Shown here: piece by piece, positions 35,197 to 43,737 of the stretch | Position numbering within the stretch: position 1 is the first letter of the stretch | Layout of the letters: every line of letters starts with the position of its first letter | Origin: Parapedobacter indicus | GTDB lineage: Bacteria; Bacteroidota; Bacteroidia; Sphingobacteriales; Sphingobacteriaceae | Direction: 5' to 3' | NCBI RefSeq assembly: GCF_900113765.1 | Contig: NZ_FOQO01000002.1 | Span: 558,001 to 622,000 of the forward strand | Length of the DNA: 64,000 nt | Translations under genes and position numbers: made by a program | The notes under the pieces: model-generated | The model's input: only the letters and a program-made list of their open reading frames with translations | The model's database searches: none | What the model was told of the DNA's origin: nothing

Positions 35197-36429
35197 TTAA
35201 CTGGTAATCTTTTGCTCAGCCACGTTTGTTGGAATCCGCTCATCGGAACTGTAAACAATCCGACCTTGAATCATGGTCATTTTAATCGTTATCCCTTCAT
35301 CAAAAATTACGATGTCAGCATCTTTTCGAGGCACGAGTGACCCTACGGAGGCTTCACGTCCCAGTATACGGGCCGGAGTAGCCGTCATCATGCGCACAGC
35401 GTCAATAAGCGGGATGCCCGCTACATCTCGCACGGTACGTATCAGCCGGTCGGCGGTTGCTGTACTGCCAGCAAAAGCCGAGCGATCGGGCAACTTTGCC
35501 ACCCCATCTTCCACGAGCACTTCCATGCCATCGGTCAGGCTGCCCAACATGCTATTCCCCTCGGGCATGGCAGCGGCACGCATGGCATCGGTAATCAAGG
35601 CCGTCCGATCGGGTCCTTTGATCTTATACACCAACTGAAGCAATTCGGCCGGCAGATGCCTGCCATCGGCGATAATTTCTACATCCAGTTCATCGATAAG
35701 ATAGGCACCTTCAATCACCCCACCGTAGCGGAAGGCATTTCGCCTTGTCACACCGGACATCGCTGAATATAGGTGGGTAACCAATGAATAACCATTTTCG
35801 AACGCCTGGGCTACATCGCTGTACAACGCATCAGAATGGGCAATAGACGGTAAAATACCGCGCTCGCGCAATATACTTCCGAACGGGATTGCCCCTTTTT
35901 TTTCCGGGGCAACGCTCCACCGTTTGATGGAAGACGAGCTTGCTAAAATCTCTAAATATTCATCCGGATCGGGATCGCGGATATAACGGGGGTCCTGAGC
36001 ACCGCGTTGTTCCATTGCAAAATAGGGGCCTTCAATGTGTATGCCCAAGAACCGCGCGCCAAGGACGTTGTTCGCTGCTGCCTGTTCGTACCGTTTGAGC
36101 GACCGGATAATTTCCGCTTTTGTACTGGTTAGCATGGTGGGTAGCATTGCCGTAGTGCCGTAGCGGGCATGCGTTTCGGCGACCGTCAGAAATGCTTCGA
36201 CACTGTCGTCCATAAAATCGCTCCCGCCCCCACCGTGTACATGGATATCGACAAATCCCGGTGCAACGTACTGCCCTTTGGCGTCGATAACGTGAGCTCC
36301 CGGTGCGTCGATATTGCTTTCGCTTACTGCCTCAATGCGGCCGTCCCGTATGAATAGTTCCCCATTTTTGATGATACGGTATGGGGTAATGATATGACCG
36401 TTTGTGATCTTTATATCGCTTTTCGACAT
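35197..36429 (-). CDS. nagA: N-acetylglucosamine-6-phosphate deacetylase
   Basis: NagA removes the acetyl group from GlcNAc 6-phosphate in the cytoplasm. The 410-residue amidohydrolase shows the metal-binding HxH in GFVDIHVHGGGG (His63, His65), the metal-ligand Glu in GIHIEGPYF, the SIAHSDA motif, and the catalytic Asp in ALITDAMRA. I start at ATG 36429; the open frame continues 58 codons upstream into the end of the permease gene, but those residues do not look like a NagA N-terminus. It follows the permease by 32 bases and precedes nagB by 6. Confidence 0.93.
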   Translation of the reverse strand: MSKSDIKITNGHIITPYRIIKNGELFIRDGRIEAVSESNIDAPGAHVIDAKGQYVAPGFVDIHVHGGGGSDFMDDSVEAFLTVAETHARYGTTAMLPTMLTSTKAEIIRSLKRYEQAAANNVLGARFLGIHIEGPYFAMEQRGAQDPRYIRDPDPDEYLEILASSSSIKRWSVAPEKKGAIPFGSILRERGILPSIAHSDALYSDVAQAFENGYSLVTHLYSAMSGVTRRNAFRYGGVIEGAYLIDELDVEIIADGRHLPAELLQLVYKIKGPDRTALITDAMRAAAMPEGNSMLGSLTDGMEVLVEDGVAKLPDRSAFAGSTATADRLIRTVRDVAGIPLIDAVRMMTATPARILGREASVGSLVPRKDADIVIFDEGITIKMTMIQGRIVYSSDERIPTNVAEQKITS

Positions 36430-36461
36430 GGAATTTTTACGTGTTTGGATGCTGCGAGCGT

Positions 36462-37781
36462 TTACCACCTTCGAAGTTTGTGACCCCACATCGCATAATA
36501 AATCAAGTACAAATAACAAGGAAAGAGTATCCAATATGCCTCCCGCAGGCCGATTTGATCGGCGAAGTACCCATATATAAGTGGCAATATGGCATTTCCG
36601 CACAGCCCCATAATCATGAGGGAAGCACCTACCTTGGTGAAACGGCCAAGGCCATCAATTGCCAATGGCCAGATACCGGCCCAGGTGAGCGAATTGGGTA
36701 TTCCCAAGAGTACGACAAACCAGATAGATATGTCGGTTCTGTGTCCAAAAATCGTTACGTCGCCGTGGACAAAAACAATCAGCAGGGAAAGCACCGCCCC
36801 CATGAGCGTCACGACACGCAGCATATTTTTCTGACTGATCCATCGCGGTATAACCGAAATTCCGACCACATACCCGACAATGGCCATCCCTAACGTATAC
36901 GAAGGAAATACTTTCGCCTCGATCAGCGATATGTCCATAGAACCGGCATAGTTGATAACCGTATCAATGGATATGACCTGCGCGCCGACGTGAATAAAGA
37001 TCGCCACTGCTCCCAAAACCAAATGAGGAAATTGAAAAATACTCGTTTTTCCGGAATTCGAGTCGGCAACACTGGATTCCTCCTCCCCGGTGTCGATTTC
37101 CGGCAATGGCGAATAACGTACTCCGATGCCTATGAGCAACAATACAGCCCCTACAACCGAGTAGGGAACGATGACTCTGCCAATCAATTCGTCCAGCGTC
37201 GCGGCACGCACGTCATCGGTCATCGAAGCCAAACTATCAAACAGCGCTTGATCCGTGGGCCGTAACACAGCTGCGGCGAACAACAACGGCGCCACAATCC
37301 CTGCAAATTTGTTGCAGATACCCATGATGCTGATGCGCTGTGCGGCACGTTCTTTTGGGCCAAGGATCGTAATATATGGATTAGCGGCCGTCTGTAGGAT
37401 TGCCAAGCCAATGCCGATCGTAAACAAGCCAAGTAGAAATACCTCGTAGGTACGTGTCATCGCCGCGGGCACAAAAATAAATGCGCCCAAACTGAGCGCA
37501 AAAAAGCCGACCATCATGCCCTTCTTAAACCCTACAGCCTTTAATAGATACGAGGAAGGCACCGACATCACGAAATAAGCAATATAGAACGCGAATGCCA
37601 CCAAATAGGATTGGAAGTGGGTCAGCTCGCAGGCGATTTTGAAATAGGGGATAAGTATCGCATTGATCCAGGATAGAAATCCGAAAATAAAAAACATCCC
37701 GGCGATAATGACAATGGATATCGTCGTGTCTCGGCGTGACAGCGAAGCTACGCTGACCGTCGTCTTTACTGATGCTCCCAT
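36462..37781 (-). CDS. nagP: FucP/NagP-type MFS sugar permease
   Basis: This 439-residue inner-membrane transporter has twelve predicted helices and hallmarks of the FucP/GluP/NagP sugar:H+ symporter family: FFIFGFLSWINAILIPYFK in helix 1 and LQTAANPYITILGP in helix 4. Its place directly before nagA and nagB makes N-acetylglucosamine the most likely substrate, as in the NagP permeases of other bacteria. The gene begins 26 bases after the Gfo/Idh gene, so the four form one operon. The symbol rests on context as well as family. Confidence 0.85.
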   Translation of the reverse strand: MGASVKTTVSVASLSRRDTTISIVIIAGMFFIFGFLSWINAILIPYFKIACELTHFQSYLVAFAFYIAYFVMSVPSSYLLKAVGFKKGMMVGFFALSLGAFIFVPAAMTRTYEVFLLGLFTIGIGLAILQTAANPYITILGPKERAAQRISIMGICNKFAGIVAPLLFAAAVLRPTDQALFDSLASMTDDVRAATLDELIGRVIVPYSVVGAVLLLIGIGVRYSPLPEIDTGEEESSVADSNSGKTSIFQFPHLVLGAVAIFIHVGAQVISIDTVINYAGSMDISLIEAKVFPSYTLGMAIVGYVVGISVIPRWISQKNMLRVVTLMGAVLSLLIVFVHGDVTIFGHRTDISIWFVVLLGIPNSLTWAGIWPLAIDGLGRFTKVGASLMIMGLCGNAILPLIYGYFADQIGLREAYWILFPCYLYLIYYAMWGHKLRRW

Positions 37782-37807
37782 CTATGTATCGTGTTTTCTG
37801 CTATCCC

Positions 37808-39160
37808 TTAGACTTTCGGCTCCCAGCCTTTTTCGTAATCGCGACCCCATAGTTTCCGCGCTTCCTTATTGTTCAGGATATGACCGTTGGACGGATCTGT
37901 TTCTAAAAGCCCGCCACTGCGCTGCGCGATGTTGCCCAATTGTACCAGCAGGGTACTGATGTGGCCACTCTCGATATCAGAAGCCAATTTCTGACCTTTT
38001 TTGATACCATCGAAAAAGTTCTGGATATGGATCGCATCCAAGGCTTGCGAAGGGTTGGTTAGGTTACGGGCGTCTATCGTGAAGTCGTTTTTAACTTCTT
38101 TTACCAATTTACCTTTTAGGTCAAGCACTTTATATGCATTTCCTCCGTCGATCTGTAAAGAGCCATTTTCTCCGTAAAATATTACGCCAACCGTGGACCC
38201 TTCTATCGGGGTGCCATTACAGCTTCTACCTTCCCACGTAATCATACTTTTGTTGGCAAATTCCAGATTAATCACTTGCGTATCGGGTGTTTGCCAATCG
38301 TCTTGATACCGGTAGCGACCACCCGCTGAAGTTACCTTCGTTGGATAATCCACCTGCAGGCCCCAGCGAGCCAAGTCAACCATATGCGTTCCATTGTTTA
38401 ACGCCTCACCGGTTCCCCAATGCCAAAACCAATGCCAGTTATAATGGATCAAGTTGTCCTTATATTCCCTACGGGGAGCCGGGCCTTGCCATAAATCGTA
38501 ATTAAGCCAATTGGGCACCGCAACGGCCTTACCGACACCAATGGATGGCCGATTATTGGTATACCATGTTTTGGCAAAATAAGTTTTACCAATGATACCG
38601 CTGTGAAGCTCCTGAATCGCCTTCGCAACATTGGGCCACGACCGCCGTTGGTTGCCCATCTGGATTACGTTGCCATGTTTTTTTTGCGTAGCAATTAAGA
38701 GTTCCCCTTCCCTGGGGTTATGGCTAGCCGGCTTTTCAAGGTATACATGTTTTCCTGCCTGAGAAGCCATTATTGCTGCGGGTGCATGCCAGTGATCCGG
38801 CGTTGCTACCACCAAGGCGTCAAAATCTTTTTTCTCTAACAGCTTCCGGATGTCTCCCTCAAGGCTGGGGCGTTTACCCTGCTTTTTTTCTACCTGTTCG
38901 GCACATTTATCAGCAGCCCGCGTATCGACATCACAAATGTAAGCGACTTCGCAATTTGATTGCGATGAATAATTATTGGCAAGTGCCAGTCCACGCGCAT
39001 TAACGCCCATCATACCTACACGAATGCGATCATTAGCACCCATGATGTTTGCATAACTCCGAGCACTTACACCGTTGAAGGCACTACCTATTGACAATGC
39101 CGCGGCACCAATCGTGGTTTTTTTGATAAAATCCCTTCGTGAATCGTTTTTATTTTTCAT
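37808..39160 (-). CDS. Gfo/Idh/MocA family oxidoreductase with Tat-type signal
   Basis: This 450-residue protein opens with a twin-arginine-like signal (SRRDFIKKTTIGAAALSIG), so the folded, NAD(P)-loaded enzyme is probably exported to the periplasm. A Rossmann domain starts at RVGMMGVNARG (48-58), and the family motif EKP with the catalytic Lys is at 142-144 (VYLEKPASHN). The C-terminal Gfo/Idh domain includes NNGTHMVDLARWGL. Family members oxidise a sugar hydroxyl or act as NAD-dependent glycosidases (GH109 type). It heads the GlcNAc operon, so an amino-sugar glycoside is a plausible substrate. Confidence 0.87.
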   Translation of the reverse strand: MKNKNDSRRDFIKKTTIGAAALSIGSAFNGVSARSYANIMGANDRIRVGMMGVNARGLALANNYSSQSNCEVAYICDVDTRAADKCAEQVEKKQGKRPSLEGDIRKLLEKKDFDALVVATPDHWHAPAAIMASQAGKHVYLEKPASHNPREGELLIATQKKHGNVIQMGNQRRSWPNVAKAIQELHSGIIGKTYFAKTWYTNNRPSIGVGKAVAVPNWLNYDLWQGPAPRREYKDNLIHYNWHWFWHWGTGEALNNGTHMVDLARWGLQVDYPTKVTSAGGRYRYQDDWQTPDTQVINLEFANKSMITWEGRSCNGTPIEGSTVGVIFYGENGSLQIDGGNAYKVLDLKGKLVKEVKNDFTIDARNLTNPSQALDAIHIQNFFDGIKKGQKLASDIESGHISTLLVQLGNIAQRSGGLLETDPSNGHILNNKEARKLWGRDYEKGWEPKV

Positions 39161-39623
39161 CTTAATTAAATTTGTTTTTTATTGGTGATGAAGCTGTCAT
39201 GATTCTTCACAAGTATTTATTTAATGAGTGTTCAGGAGCTCGCAAGCTCAATTATTCCATTATGTGATTTTGAAAATCATGACGGTTTCATAATCTATCG
39301 TATTGTATTTTTGTTAGCAATCGTATGATCATTAATTGGTGCGCCTCGTAAAAAATAGGCCAAGTACCGTTCCGTGTACGTACACGAAGATAGAAATCTT
39401 TTTTTATAGTTCATATTTTTATTTTATTTTCATCTAATTATCGTCTTTTCAATGGCTGATGAGAGCTCGATGCAACTAATTATTGCCCTTGCGTCAATAT
39501 TAGTTACATCTTGGTTTCCCTAGAATGATTGTTTATTGATGTCTTGTTGCGTTTTAGCGCCATCAATGAGATCGATTCCTGATGCTTGCCCCGGCTTTTT
39601 TTCACGATCATCCGTTCGAGATT
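39161..39623. other. 463-base gene-free region with inverted repeats
   Basis: No coding sequence is supported here; it is A/T-rich and separates the end of the locus C operon from the GlcNAc operon. It must hold the promoter of the Gfo/nagP/nagA/nagB operon, though I find no TAnnTTTG match. Four structures are visible. TGATTTTGAAAATCA (39265-39279) is a perfect palindrome around one base. GTCATGATT (39196-39204) and AATCATGAC (39275-39283) are an inverted repeat. CGTGTACGTACACG (39373-39386) is a perfect 14-base palindrome. AAGAT/ATCTT (39387-39400) plus a T-run is a weak plus-strand hairpin. Confidence 0.6.
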
Positions 39624-41105
39624 TTATCGATCTGCCCGCTGGGCCTGTATCGCCGATGCCGAAATTGGACTGGACTGTGGGCCGAACCGTTTGCGGACAT
39701 ACGTCAAGATGACTGCAAGATCCTTGTCTTCAATAAACGAAAATTGCGGCATTTCCTTTTTACCGGTTAAGACAACGTGGATCAGCGAGTCGGCGTTACC
39801 AGTTACGACAGGTGATCTGATCAATGGCGGGAACGTGCCATCTACACCGCGACCGTTGGTTTTGTGACAGGAAGCACAATAATTCACATACAACGCTTCA
39901 CCTCGGCTCACCACATCCGCACCTTTATGTTCCACAATTGCATTTTTTGCCTGCTTATCCACATATTTCTCCGCCAACGCATAGATCCGCAAAATTCGAT
40001 CATCTTTTTCATCTGCGAAGCCGTTCGGGTTCCAGTCGCGGTTACTGGTACCCACATAAACATCGCCATCGGGAGACACGCAAATCGAACGCAGCCTTCC
40101 GTATAGCTGTTGAAAGTAATTCACGTCTCCAACAATGCTATCACCTGAAGCATTCAATTCAAGCGCATGTATGCTATTGCCTTTCAAGGTCGTTAATAAC
40201 AGTCTCCCTTTCAGTTCCGGAAGCTTATCGGAAGCATAATACGTTAGTCCTGCCGGCGCAATCGTGGGTGTCCATGAACGTAACGGTGGCACAATCACTG
40301 AATCGACTACAAACTGACGCTCCTTTTCGGTATTCACAAACCCTTCTACGTGCGGCCAGCCATAATTCCCTCCTTTGTTTACGAGATTCACTTCATCTTC
40401 GACCGCATCCCCATGGCCTGAGCTGTACAGCTTGTCGCCTACATATACCAGCCCTTGTGGATTACGGAACCCCCAGGCCCACACCGGGCTTCCGGGTATT
40501 GGATTATCGTCCGGAATACTTCCATCGATGTTATATCGAAGTATTTTACCATTGGGGGAGGCTGTATTTTGTGCATTTCCAAACTGTGCTCCATCACCCG
40601 TCGCAATCATCAATTTACCATCGGGTGCGATTGCGACACGCGCGCCAAAATGCCCCTTCCACCCCGGATACTCCAAAATAACCAATGAATCAATCAACGT
40701 GTCTGGTTTATAGGTATAGCGAACCACGCGTGAAAAGCGCGATTTATCTGCTTTTTCGCCGCTGTAATTTAAGAAAACGTAGGGTTGGTTTTTTAAATCC
40801 GGATGTACAGCCATTCCCAGCAGGCCCGATGTCCGGTCGCGCAATACCTCCAAGGTTAACAAGTGAGTGATTTCCCCAGTTTTAGGATCAAGCCTACTCA
40901 CGGTACCTCCTTGTTCGGTAAACCATATGTGATTATCCGGCCCCCAAACCAGTTCCCAGAGCACATCAAGGTGTGTCGCTATCGTCTGAACCCCAAGCGG
41001 TGTAGCACCCATACGAAACTGTTCATCGGGAGCCCCCCGATCCCCGGCATCACATCCTAGAAAAAGCAGCAGGGCCGCAAGAAATGTAAGTCGTAGATTA
41101 GTCAT
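39624..41105 (-). CDS. Sorbosone/glucose dehydrogenase-like lipoprotein with C-terminal cytochrome c domain, locus C
   Basis: This 493-residue lipoprotein (lipobox LFLGC, Cys18) combines a GSDH-type six-bladed beta-propeller, the fold of PQQ-dependent soluble aldose dehydrogenases, with a class I cytochrome c. The propeller shows HIWFTEQGG, GHFGARVAIAPDG with the likely catalytic His, and WGFRNPQGL. The haem site CASCH is at 410-414, with the probable axial Met452 in KKEMPQF. A fused cytochrome allows electrons from sugar oxidation to pass directly into the periplasmic chain. It is the last gene of the locus C operon, 3 bases after its neighbour. PQQ dependence is inferred from the family; no PQQ synthesis genes are in the window. 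Confidence 0.87.
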   Translation of the reverse strand: MTNLRLTFLAALLLFLGCDAGDRGAPDEQFRMGATPLGVQTIATHLDVLWELVWGPDNHIWFTEQGGTVSRLDPKTGEITHLLTLEVLRDRTSGLLGMAVHPDLKNQPYVFLNYSGEKADKSRFSRVVRYTYKPDTLIDSLVILEYPGWKGHFGARVAIAPDGKLMIATGDGAQFGNAQNTASPNGKILRYNIDGSIPDDNPIPGSPVWAWGFRNPQGLVYVGDKLYSSGHGDAVEDEVNLVNKGGNYGWPHVEGFVNTEKERQFVVDSVIVPPLRSWTPTIAPAGLTYYASDKLPELKGRLLLTTLKGNSIHALELNASGDSIVGDVNYFQQLYGRLRSICVSPDGDVYVGTSNRDWNPNGFADEKDDRILRIYALAEKYVDKQAKNAIVEHKGADVVSRGEALYVNYCASCHKTNGRGVDGTFPPLIRSPVVTGNADSLIHVVLTGKKEMPQFSFIEDKDLAVILTYVRKRFGPQSSPISASAIQAQRADR

Positions 41106-41108
41106 GAC

Positions 41109-42593
41109 CTAATTGTTCAGTAATTCATTTAACGTATAACACACCAAGCTGTTACGCAACGGCTGACCCCATTTGCTCGGGATATTCCCCAGGTTCAGTT
41201 CATAGACATAACCCGGCGTCAGTGAAGCCAACTGGAGGGTCACGGTTTTCTTATCGTCGGAAAGCTTAACAGCGGTGACCGGAATCTTTTCCAGGTCTTG
41301 CTGGGGCGAACCGTAATTATGATGATACAAATAATAGTATCTGGAGAACAGATAGTTCTCCGGATTCAGGGCTGCCGTATCCTGCATGGGCTGAGTGAAA
41401 GTCAGCTGGAATCCATCGGTTGTCAGCTTCATGGTATATACATCCACCGGCTGCTTGCCGGTAAACACGATCCGTTGTATTCCGACATCCCCGAGCCAGC
41501 CATGCGCATTCTGCCCTACCCACAAACTGCCATCTGGTGCAAATACCAACCGGTTGTTGCCTTTGCGCAGTCCTAAACTGTCCAAAAACGGAATGCAAGC
41601 CCCCTGGAATTTTCCATTCACTTTTTCCAGCATTACCCTCACAATCCGTTCCCGGTTCATTTCTCCGATGAAAAGCTGGCCTTCGAAGGGTCCGAATTTT
41701 CCTCCGGTACGGTCAAAGACCGGCTGCGAGGGTGAATTGGCCAGGATACCATGCGGAAAACAAATCGCCGGCCGCGTACGCATGCTATCAAGTGTGTCGA
41801 GCGGAAGGCGGAACGGGTTGCCACGGTTCCAACCCTTTGTCCATACGAGGCTCCCCGGATGGCCATAAAATTTGCCGGGCTCCACATGAAATAAGGGACT
41901 TGTCCCCACCCAGTCGCCTTGGTTGTCGGTTACAAATACGTTGTCTTCATTATCTACCACGATCCCATTCGGCGAGCGAAAGCCAGCTGCCACCGGATGT
42001 AATACACCGTCTTTGGTCAGTTTCATCACCCAACCCCGGTAAGGAACGGTAGAAAACATTTGCCGGTTTCCGGTTTCGCCGTCACGGCCTTCCAGATTGA
42101 TCGTTCCCCGCACCTCGTCGCGCATGGTGCCTCCAGACGACGATGAATTCAATGCGATATAGAAATCGCCCTTACTGTCTATTTCAGGACCATAATTGAA
42201 TTCGTGGTAATTGCCGGTAACACCAAATGCGTCTGTTACTTTCTCATACAGATCGGCGGTTCCATCACCATCTGTATCTTTTAACCGTGTCAATTCCGGA
42301 AGCTGCATCACCAGGATTTCATCGTTACTCACCACATGGATTCCCAACGGATCGTGCAGGCCCTCGGCAAACAGGTGCCATTCTTTTGTGGTCGTATCGT
42401 AGGTCATCACTTCCCCGCGCGTAAATCCAGCTATCAATTTTCCGTTGGGAAGAAACTCCAGTGCTCCAACCTGGCTGGTCAGTCCCTCAGGCATTTCAAT
42501 GTTTTCGACGATGTAGGCCTCCCCCGGTTCCGGACGGGTGGAGCATGCCGCCATCAGCAAGCCTAACAACACCGCTAAAAAAAACCTTTCCAT
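41109..42593 (-). CDS. Beta-propeller lipoprotein related to sorbosone dehydrogenases, locus C
   Basis: This 494-residue lipoprotein (lipobox LMAAC, Cys17) has an NHL/GSDH-like beta-propeller, with FLPNGKLIAGFTRGEV, LHDPLGIHVV and GFRSPNGIVVDNEDNVFVTDNQGDWVG-like repeats. A C-terminal Ig-like ~100 residues follows (FTQPMQDTAALNPENY). Such proteins are often annotated as membrane-bound dehydrogenase-domain proteins and occur with cytochrome c and cupredoxin partners. No CxxCH haem motif is present here, unlike the neighbouring gene. It starts 2 bases after the cupredoxin stop. Whether it is itself a dehydrogenase or a binding subunit cannot be told. Confidence 0.75.
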   Translation of the reverse strand: MERFFLAVLLGLLMAACSTRPEPGEAYIVENIEMPEGLTSQVGALEFLPNGKLIAGFTRGEVMTYDTTTKEWHLFAEGLHDPLGIHVVSNDEILVMQLPELTRLKDTDGDGTADLYEKVTDAFGVTGNYHEFNYGPEIDSKGDFYIALNSSSSGGTMRDEVRGTINLEGRDGETGNRQMFSTVPYRGWVMKLTKDGVLHPVAAGFRSPNGIVVDNEDNVFVTDNQGDWVGTSPLFHVEPGKFYGHPGSLVWTKGWNRGNPFRLPLDTLDSMRTRPAICFPHGILANSPSQPVFDRTGGKFGPFEGQLFIGEMNRERIVRVMLEKVNGKFQGACIPFLDSLGLRKGNNRLVFAPDGSLWVGQNAHGWLGDVGIQRIVFTGKQPVDVYTMKLTTDGFQLTFTQPMQDTAALNPENYLFSRYYYLYHHNYGSPQQDLEKIPVTAVKLSDDKKTVTLQLASLTPGYVYELNLGNIPSKWGQPLRNSLVCYTLNELLNN

Positions 42594-42595
42594 CC

Positions 42596-43729
42596 CTATT
42601 TTCCTATTTTCTTCATGGTTATCGTAAACGAACGTGCCTGATCAGCGGTCAGCTGCAATGCTCCTCCTTTCCAAACACCCGCCGAAGCAGCATACGTGAC
42701 GCCCTCATCCGAGGAAGTATAGAATGTTACCGGATCAGTCACCTCCGGAATACGGAAAATCCGTTCCAATCCCGTTCCATCGGTCGCCTCGTGAATCAAT
42801 TCGTAGACATCCGTACCATCTACCTGGTAATGAAACTCCAGGTAGCGCTTTTTCAGTTGATAGCCTTTGTACACGATCTCGCTTGGCTTCTCTTCTCCAA
42901 TCCGGATTGGGAAGCCTGTTTTACTACGGAAAAACACGGATCCGACCACGTTAGCGGCTGCATTTCCTTTTCCTTTCCACAGATCTGAATTATCCAAAAA
43001 ACCACCCCCCCAAGCAAATCGTAAATAGCTTGTACCGGCATCCCAACAATACGAAACTTCGTTAGGCAATGCCACGGCTATGGCCGCAGGGCTAGCCCCA
43101 TCAATAAATACCCGATAATGGTAGGGAGGCACCGGTGTGTAAGGATGTAGCGGAGCCGGCTTTTCGTGCGCATGCCCCGGATGCTCAGCGTCTCCATCAA
43201 CCTTATCCCCACGACGGCTTTCCGGAATATTCAGATCTTTCGTAAGTTCAGGCATTTTACCGGATTTGCTCACGTACATCGCGCCGAACATAATCGTACC
43301 ATGGCCGGGGTACGTACACACGTATGGATATACCCCTTCCTTTTCGGGCGCCTTAAAAACGAGCTCATTAGCTTTCTCGGGCGCGGTCACAGGAATTGTC
43401 CAAAGCACATCTGAAGTCTTGGGAACGTATCCCGCTGCCGGTCCCGATTCACCGAGTTTATTGGCCATTTCTACTACTTTTTCCCGTGTACCCGGTAAGG
43501 TAATTATCAGGTTGTGGCTCATGTCGTCGGTGTTATTTAAAACCAGTTTTACCCGTTCGCCAGGTTTTACGGTAAAACGGACCACACTGAATTGCAGGCC
43601 AGGCAATACTTCCATTTCGACCGTTGTTAAGCGGTCCGTTTGACCAAGTGCAACCGCACTTATACTCACGGTAAACAGGAGTGTAATCCATAATCGCTTC
43701 TGGAGTAGCATGAATATGTATCGAATCAT
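42596..43729 (-). CDS. Exported cupredoxin (azurin/auracyanin-like) with unknown C-terminal domain, locus C
   Basis: After a signal peptide (cleavage near ALGQ, residue 30) comes a type 1 copper domain to about residue 155. All four ligands are visible: His72 (MSHNL), Cys138 (YVCTYPGHG), His143 and Met147. This predicts a blue-copper electron carrier. Residues about 190-377 form a separate domain of unknown family, with YCWDAGTSYLRFAWGGGF, found beside oxidoreductases of this sort. An electron path dehydrogenase, cytochrome c, cupredoxin is the natural reading of the operon. The gene lies 8 bases after the enolase-superfamily gene; ATG 43711 is an alternative start. Confidence 0.83.
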   Translation of the reverse strand: MIRYIFMLLQKRLWITLLFTVSISAVALGQTDRLTTVEMEVLPGLQFSVVRFTVKPGERVKLVLNNTDDMSHNLIITLPGTREKVVEMANKLGESGPAAGYVPKTSDVLWTIPVTAPEKANELVFKAPEKEGVYPYVCTYPGHGTIMFGAMYVSKSGKMPELTKDLNIPESRRGDKVDGDAEHPGHAHEKPAPLHPYTPVPPYHYRVFIDGASPAAIAVALPNEVSYCWDAGTSYLRFAWGGGFLDNSDLWKGKGNAAANVVGSVFFRSKTGFPIRIGEEKPSEIVYKGYQLKKRYLEFHYQVDGTDVYELIHEATDGTGLERIFRIPEVTDPVTFYTSSDEGVTYAASAGVWKGGALQLTADQARSFTITMKKIGK

Positions 43730-43737
43730 TAGTTAAA

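Noticed and set aside
36430..36603. Longer nagA starting at 36603
   Set aside because: The 58 extra codons overlap the end of the permease gene and do not resemble a NagA N-terminus; ATG 36429 gives a standard start.
39373..39386. CGTGTACGTACACG as an attachment site
   Set aside because: There is no integrase, direct-repeat partner or composition change next to it; an operator is the simpler reading.
39824..40681. Open frame of 285 codons on the plus strand
   Set aside because: It lies wholly inside and antisense to the sorbosone-dehydrogenase/cytochrome c gene, and its translation has no domain-like pattern. The same holds for 5838-6629 (minus), 19681-20424 (plus) and 24801-25523 (plus).
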